Shown: piece by piece, positions 59,058 to 64,000 of the stretch
Position numbering within the stretch: the stretch's first letter is position 1
How the letters are laid out: the number at the start of each line of letters is the position of its first letter
Assembly (NCBI RefSeq): GCF_000002985.6
Contig: NC_003284.9
Location: 10,416,001-10,480,000 of the forward strand
From: Caenorhabditis elegans
Lineage: Eukaryota; Nematoda; Chromadorea; Rhabditida; Rhabditidae
Direction: 5' to 3'
Length of the DNA: 64,000 nt
The notes under the pieces: model-generated
Databases searched by the model: none
What the model was told of the DNA's origin: nothing
What the model saw: the letters and a program-made list of their open reading frames with translations, nothing else
Program-made: the position numbers and the translations under genes

Positions 59058-59467
59058 TTTGCAGAAATGAGTGTTATGGTATAATCACCAAATGTTAAGT
59101 GTGTTAAAGTTTGATATCAAAACCTGAATTTTCTTTTTATACCAAATTGATAATGTTATCTTCAATTGTTTCCCACTTCTGAACTACGGCGATACAAAAA
59201 CGCATTCTCAACGATCATGTTGCCTTTTTGCCTTGATAGTTGTTTAATGATAGTTTCAGAACACCTATCGGTTTTTCCATTTATACGTTTATCCGTACTT
59301 TTCCCGAGCTTGTCGGCTGAGTTAGAGACGAAAAGAAAGAAATAATCGATTCAAACGTCATATCAATGATAAGACCGTTTACCTTCCCAAAAGATGCTCA
59401 CACATTGAGCGCAAACAGTGGCAAATGAGTGAGAACGAAGTGGTTTCACATTAGGCTAATGTTTCGG
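59058..59467 (+). promoter_or_regulatory. elt-4: elt-4 promoter; copy 1 of a duplicated GATA-site region
   Basis: About 410 bp that match 63058-63488 nearly base for base over long blocks (GTTTGATATCAAAACCTG, CTACGGCGATAC, CGCATTCTCAACGAT, TTGAGCGCAAAC, GCTAATGTTT). It contains paired GATA sites (TGATAA 59149-59154 next to TTATC 59156-59160) and AATGATAAG at 59365-59373. It ends 60 bp before the elt-4 ATG. TGATAA is the binding site of worm intestinal GATA factors, so regulation by ELT-2-type factors is likely. Confidence 0.85.
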
Positions 59468-59527
59468 ATCACATAATCAATTTTGTGAACCTGTTTAAGT
59501 GTAAAATAAAAAAGAAAATTGTTAAGA

Positions 59528-59791
59528 ATGGATAATAACTACTTAGATGCTTCTCATCGGAAACGGCTTGTATGCTCCAATTGCAATGGTACGAACACAA
59601 CTCTCTGGAGAAGAAAAGCTGAAGGAGATCCAGTCTGCAAGTGAGTTTGCAACTTTTTTTTCAAATCTAATGGTTTATTTCTCAGTGCTTGTGGACTATA
59701 TTTCAAGCTTCATCACGTTACCCGCCCCATCCCAATGAAGAAAAACAAGAAACATGCAGTTCTTCCAGCTCCTGGCATTTCGAAACTGTAA
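59528..59791 (+). CDS. elt-4: ELT-4, minimal single-finger GATA transcription factor
   Basis: Two exons, 59528-59640 and 59686-59791, with a 45-nt intron (GTGAGT to TTTCTCAG) give exactly 72 aa. Read without splicing the frame stays open but destroys the finger, so the intron is certain. Residues 16-40 hold the GATA-type zinc finger: C16-x2-C19, 17 residues including [13 protein letters not shown], then C37-x2-C40. The basic tail ([12 protein letters not shown]) contacts DNA and carries nuclear localisation. The protein is little more than one DNA-binding domain; there is no room for an activation domain. The length and MDNNY start match ELT-4, a paralogue of the intestinal regulator ELT-2, which lies just downstream on X. 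AATAAA follows at 59925-59930. Confidence 0.96.
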
Positions 59792-59924
59792 ATGAATTTA
59801 ATGAACAGATTCAATTGTCGAAATCATAATTATTACGAAAACAATCGAATTTCTGTCAAGAGTAAATTAAAACTGTAACACTTTAGTTGTAAATTGATTT
59901 ATTTGAATTTATGTGACCGCTCAA

Positions 59925-59930
59925 AATAAA
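59925..59930 (+). terminator. elt-4: Poly(A) signal of elt-4
   Basis: AATAAA lies 134 bp after the elt-4 stop codon, with no earlier canonical copy. Confidence 0.6.
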
Positions 59931-60101
59931 AGGTTAGCAAAACTGACACTACAAAATATATAAAAGAAGAAATTATGTTTAATGTTGTTTTTTAAATCAT
60001 ATTAAAATATTTTTTTAAAGTTGTTCAGGTGAATTTTCACGTATTTTTTCGAAGACAAACTTTTCAAAAAATTGAAATTTTTAAACGGCACAACACGTTT
60101 T

Positions 60102-60250
60102 TTCAGCTCGACCATTTGGTGTAATTTGTGCAAACACCGTCACGCGCAAATGCAGACATTTTTGCACGCGCTGCGGTGAAACTCTCTTGGCGAATTCACA
60201 TATTTTTTCCCGCCTTTTTTGAAAATTTTCGAAGCGTTGGTCGAGCTGAA
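60102..60250. repeat. Foldback element downstream of elt-4
   Basis: TTCAGCTCGACCA (60102-60114) is exactly reverse-complementary to TGGTCGAGCTGAA (60238-60250). Inner words (ATGCAGAC, TGCACGCG) also recur inverted or nearly so as far as about 60280. The block is GC-richer than its flanks. It is probably a non-autonomous foldback transposon remnant. Confidence 0.6.
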
Positions 60251-61060
60251 TACACGTGCACAAGTCTGCATGCAGCATTTTAGATGAACCATGTCTTTTT
60301 TCAAAGTCTAAGGGTGAAATCACGTCCTTTCTGCATATTGGAGGAGTTTTCGTGTAAAAATTTTAAACCGTTTTTTTTTCTAACATAGTCAAAAAACGAA
60401 AGCAGAATATTAACATGATTGATATGTGTTTTTAGGGGCTTCATTGACATTTTCAGCAGAAAATTATTCGTCTGTGTCGGTTCAAGTAAACTGTTTCTTG
60501 AAGTTATCGTGATTTTTCAGAGTATGCCAAAGAAACAAATCAAATAATGTTGTGGTTCTGAGGAAGAAAGTTATCCTCTTTGCCCACTGGCTCCGTTTCA
60601 AAAAATAAAACCAAGTATGAACTTTATTTATTTGCATCAGAACTTGGATAGAACATTTTTGCATTTTATCAAATGGACCCAAGTACAAGCTATAATTTAT
60701 TTAAAGAAGTTTACACATCGTTTCTTTCGATTTTCATTTTTAGTAAATAGTTTTTCATGATCTCGCTCACGCCAATATACCGAAAAACGCACCAAATGAG
60801 CATTTTCTTTGGTATATACACTATCCACATGCTGGCGTAATGAATCTTCATCACAAAGCGAATCTTCAGCTTTCACGAATTTGTGTATAGGAGGACCTGA
60901 GACGGATATACATCGGTTTAGAAGTGCCAAAGAAGATTTAATGTGCGTCACAATCATCGTAAAATGCGGCTTCAAGACGGGCCAGGAGCTCATTTTTCAA
61001 TTTTATACTGCCACCTGTCAACAATTCTCTTGTGCATTCCTAACAACTGAGAACTTAAAA
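60251..61060. other. Spacer between the foldback element and the membrane protein gene
   Basis: Two overlapping open frames on opposite strands (60809-61060 + and 60697-60993 -) show no start or splice support. The minus frame is charged and moderately protein-like, but ends without a partner exon. Promoter of the next gene is expected here. Confidence 0.4.
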
Positions 61061-61603
61061 ATGGTAGACATTAAAACTTTAACTTCCCCTAAAGTTGCAA
61101 TTCCTATTATAGGAATCGTGGTTTTAGTGGTCGTCTCAACGTTGGTCGCAATGTTCTATGTTAGGTAATCATTACAATATGATAGGAATTGCCGAAAGAT
61201 GAATTACTACTATTACAGAAACCCAACGGTCACTGATAATATTTTTGGCAATGCAAATACGGATGAGAAAGACGCATCAGGGGACTCTCCGCTGGATCAT
61301 GCTACGCAATCTTCGGTAGGTAATATACACATTGTCCGCAACAAAAGTTTGAATTGCAGGTGGGATCTTCTCCTTCCCATGTGCTGCAAACCACAACTTC
61401 CGGCAGCCACGGAGGTATGTGATAAGTTGAATGAGTCATCATGACGTTTGAAAAATTACAACGAATTGATTAATCGACAAATTTCAGCAGATTCAACCAT
61501 TTCGTCAACAACATCTTTGGCATCACCTGTCACTTTACCAATGACTCCATCTTCAGATTCTTCTACTCCAATGCACGCCATCGAACCCGTTCAGCATCTC
61601 TAA
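61061..61603 (+). CDS. Small single-pass membrane protein with Ser/Thr-rich tail
   Basis: Four exons, 61061-61164, 61219-61315, 61360-61414 and 61488-61603, separated by introns of 44-73 nt with good splice sites; 123 aa. A 12-residue N-terminus is followed by one strongly hydrophobic segment (IPIIGIVVLVVVSTLVAMFY) at about residues 14-33. Then comes a polar region with Asp/Asn, and a last third dominated by Ser, Thr and Pro (STISSTTSLASPVTLPMTPS) that ends VQHL. There is no cleavable signal peptide, Cys or known domain, so orientation is unclear; an N-out/C-in protein or an O-glycosylated ectodomain are both possible. The ATG has an AAAA context. AATAAA follows at 61736-61741. It sits between elt-4 and the second GATA-site repeat; gut expression is only a guess. 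Confidence 0.82.
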
Positions 61604-61735
61604 TTTCGAAATGTATGAACTCCAATTCTTGATAACCAATTCCTGACTCTGTAACTATTATTATTATAATCCTATTACCCACCTTTTTTCCCATTCTGCT
61701 CTTAGTTCTCCCCCAACCCGTACATTTTCTCAACT

Positions 61736-61741
61736 AATAAA
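61736..61741 (+). terminator. Poly(A) signal of the membrane protein gene
   Basis: AATAAA lies 133 bp after the stop codon, in a typical worm position. Confidence 0.6.
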
Positions 61742-63057
61742 GACAATGAGAAAGTGAGAGAGAATAAGACGAACTGAAAAGAATGTGTAAACAGTTTATT
61801 GCCTCTCGATTGTACCATCTAGTGTCTTGTCGTGTGCATAACTACTGATAACAGATCGAATGTGAAAGACCCAATAAATGCTTGGAAAGTATCAAATATG
61901 TTTAGAAATAGTATTTAGAGACTTATGTGGGACGAAAAAACAGGAGCATTAAGAATACAGTTGCAAACATTCATCAAGTTATAATCTAATAATATAAATT
62001 CAAAAATGTTAATGATAAAAAATGATGATCAAAGTAGGAAATTAGTGGCGAGAAAACAATAAATCATCAGAAAATGACTGATCTTGAGTAGAGTGCTTTT
62101 TTTGTAGATTTCTGATTCTAAAACTGAAAAAAAAACTAAAAATGCTCGATGAGTCATACTAATTGAAAAATAATCAGATTGAAAACGTTAAAAATGTACT
62201 TGCTAACATACTTCCATGGTTATTTTTGAACACAAATAAAGTTATATACATCTTTACCGGCACCAGAAGAAATCACCGCTAACCAATGTTCAGTTTTTAC
62301 CTGAATATCCCTGAAAGTACAAAAAAATCAATGTTCAATCAAGTTTTTGCATGCCTTCGTGTGATGGCTCGCACCAAGTATTCTGACAGTTATAAAATGT
62401 TTCCTGTGATCATGAATTTGAAAAAAAAAGAACTGATGGGAAAATGTGATATTCATAAATGAAATGTTTAATAAACAAAAAAGAACCGTCATCACAAATC
62501 TACTCTGAAACGTTCACAGTTCCTAATTGACCAATTCAGAATTTTTTGTACTGACTTAATAAATATAAATTTACAGTTTTAAGAAACATAAATTGAATTA
62601 TATAAATAAAAAAAAAAAAACTAAAATGAAGACGTGATGGAATGTTTCACGTATTAAAAAAGCTCTCGGACCGTTTGACATCCAGAAATTATGTGAAAGT
62701 GATTTTCTAACCCTTTGACGTCAAAAAAGTTTTTCTTTTTTGAAAGATACGCTGTTTAGAAATACTTATACAGCTGATTTTAGAATCTCCAAAAAACCTT
62801 CAATTACTTAACAAACTTTCTAAATAAAGAATTTTGATTTTGATTTTCTTTGAACTTCAAACCCCCCGTTAAAAAACCAAATTAAAAAAAAGATACCAGA
62901 TTAATTTTAAAGTGAAAAATATAAATTTATTCCCGACTGTTAAAAACGGTTTATAAACGGAGTCACAACACTCATATACAACTATCGACACCAAATAAAT
63001 AACTTCGAAAGCTAATTGTGTCATTTCGGATATAGAGAGTAGTGTGAGCAGATGTGT
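61742..63057. other. Spacer before the second GATA-site repeat
   Basis: AT-rich, with homopolymer A runs and no supported gene. No other repeat was recognised. Confidence 0.5.
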
Positions 63058-63488
63058 TTTTGCAGAACTAAATTGATGACACTATTATGGAATATAATGA
63101 CCAAATGTTAAATGTGTTAAGGTTTGATATCAAAACCTGTATTTTCTTTTTATACAGAATTGATAATGTTATCTTCAATTGATTTCTACTTCTGAGCTAC
63201 GGCGATACGAGGACGCATTCTCAACGATAATGTTGCCATTTTGTCCTGATAATTTTTTTACTGATTGTTTCAGAACACCCATAGTTTTTCTCTATTAAAC
63301 GTTCATCCTTGACTTCCCCGAGTTTGCTGGCTGAATAGGAAATTTGAAGACAAAAAGGAAAGAATCGGCTCAAACGTCATGCAACTGATAAGGCGACCGT
63401 ACTTCATTTCAAAAGAAGCTCACTTACTGAGCGCAAACATTGAGAAATGAGAGCAAAAGAAGTGGTTTTACAACATGCTAATGTTTTT
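63058..63488 (+). promoter_or_regulatory. Copy 2 of the duplicated GATA-site region (probable elt-2 upstream element)
   Basis: A direct repeat of 59058-59467, offset by about 4.0 kb. The paired sites (TGATAA 63161-63166 and TTATC 63169-63173) are kept. The distal site is a perfect ACTGATAAG (63384-63392), where copy 1 has AATGATAAG. No elt-4-like coding sequence follows within the window. Because elt-2 is the downstream paralogue of elt-4, this is best read as elt-2 5' flanking control DNA. Confidence 0.75.
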
Positions 63489-64000
63489 AGACCTTGTACC
63501 CAATAATATTACTGTAGTATACAGTTCGGAGAGCATATGGTTGAAATCTTGAAATACCAATTTATCACTAGTTTGATTGTGTTATCGATGTATAAAGATA
63601 TATTTTATCATTTTTGATTATTATCTGATATTGTGGGGTGTGAAGTAATATTATGTGCGTGTGTGGCTGATTATCGAAAAAAACTGAAAATTATCAATTT
63701 TTCTACAGGTTATCTTTTTTTGTTTTATTTTTCATTATTGTATTCTTCATACTCCTTATCCTGCCCGAATCACAAAAGTTCCAGACAACTTGAAGGTCGC
63801 ATCACGTTTTGTTTATAAGAATGTTGAACTGGTCAGCTTTGGAGACAGAACTGTCCTCCAAATGTTGAATATGTTTCCGTAAAACACACTGTGTAACAAA
63901 AAGCGTACCCTTTGATCCGGTATTCTTGAAAAAAAACATAGAAGGGCGTACTTTTCATATCTCACAAATATGCGTTTTTTATTTTATAATAATATCATTT
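63489..64000. other. Right-edge flank
   Basis: AT-rich sequence without a recognisable exon. A 61-codon plus-strand frame at 63633-63818 is Tyr/Leu/Ser-rich and looks like chance. It is probably further 5' flank of the next gene, beyond the edge. Confidence 0.4.

Noticed and set aside
60697-60993. 98-codon minus-strand charged frame opposite the membrane gene promoter
   Set aside because: It overlaps a plus-strand open frame and has no acceptor, donor or downstream poly(A) signal. It was kept only as a remark.

Overview
The window is nematode genomic DNA and almost certainly comes from the Caenorhabditis elegans X chromosome. It is about 35% G+C, with short introns ending in TTTTCAG, splice acceptors placed just upstream of start codons as expected for SL1 trans-splicing, and small dispersed foldback repeats. 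I rebuilt exon-intron structures by hand from splice sites and reading frame, and all multi-exon models below close in frame. Gene names come from recognising the encoded proteins and remembered gene order. No database was consulted.

Layout. (1) 1-591 (+): last two exons of a nicotinic acetylcholine receptor subunit, probably acr-8. (2) 998-3751 (-): a complete CDK11/PITSLRE-type kinase, cdk-11.2, convergent with acr-8. (3) 3758-6198: repeat-rich spacer. (4) 6199-12574 (-): mig-15, the Ste20/NIK/TNIK-type kinase with a C-terminal CNH domain, including a 27-nt in-frame micro-exon. (5) 12651-28141: a long, nearly gene-free region upstream of mig-15 with GC-rich blocks, a minisatellite and one weak small-gene candidate. 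(6) 28169-31722 (+): three small two-exon genes for alpha-helical or coiled-coil proteins that share intron phase and position. (7) 38309-44341 (+): a 15-exon Cys-loop ligand-gated, probably chloride, channel subunit. It converges with (8) 44710-47580 (-): an 11-exon peptide-type GPCR with an unusually long C-terminal tail. (9) 47585-59057: another sparse region with one short conserved-looking coding fragment at 55512-55649. (10) 59528-59791 (+): elt-4, the 72-residue single-finger GATA factor, then 61061-61603 (+): a small single-pass membrane protein gene.

The most notable non-coding signal is a direct repeat of about 410-430 bp. One copy (59058-59467) ends 60 bp before the elt-4 start codon; the other (63058-63488) lies 4 kb downstream, where the 5' flank of the paralogous gene elt-2 is expected. 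Conserved TGATAA sites inside both copies fit an intestinal GATA autoregulatory or cross-regulatory element that was duplicated with the gene.

Functionally the genes are mostly neuronal, signalling or developmental: acetylcholine receptor, chloride-type channel, peptide GPCR, neuroblast-migration kinase, transcription/splicing kinase and gut GATA factor. They are transcribed singly. No operon is evident, apart from a weak possibility for the two coiled-coil genes at 28-29 kb.
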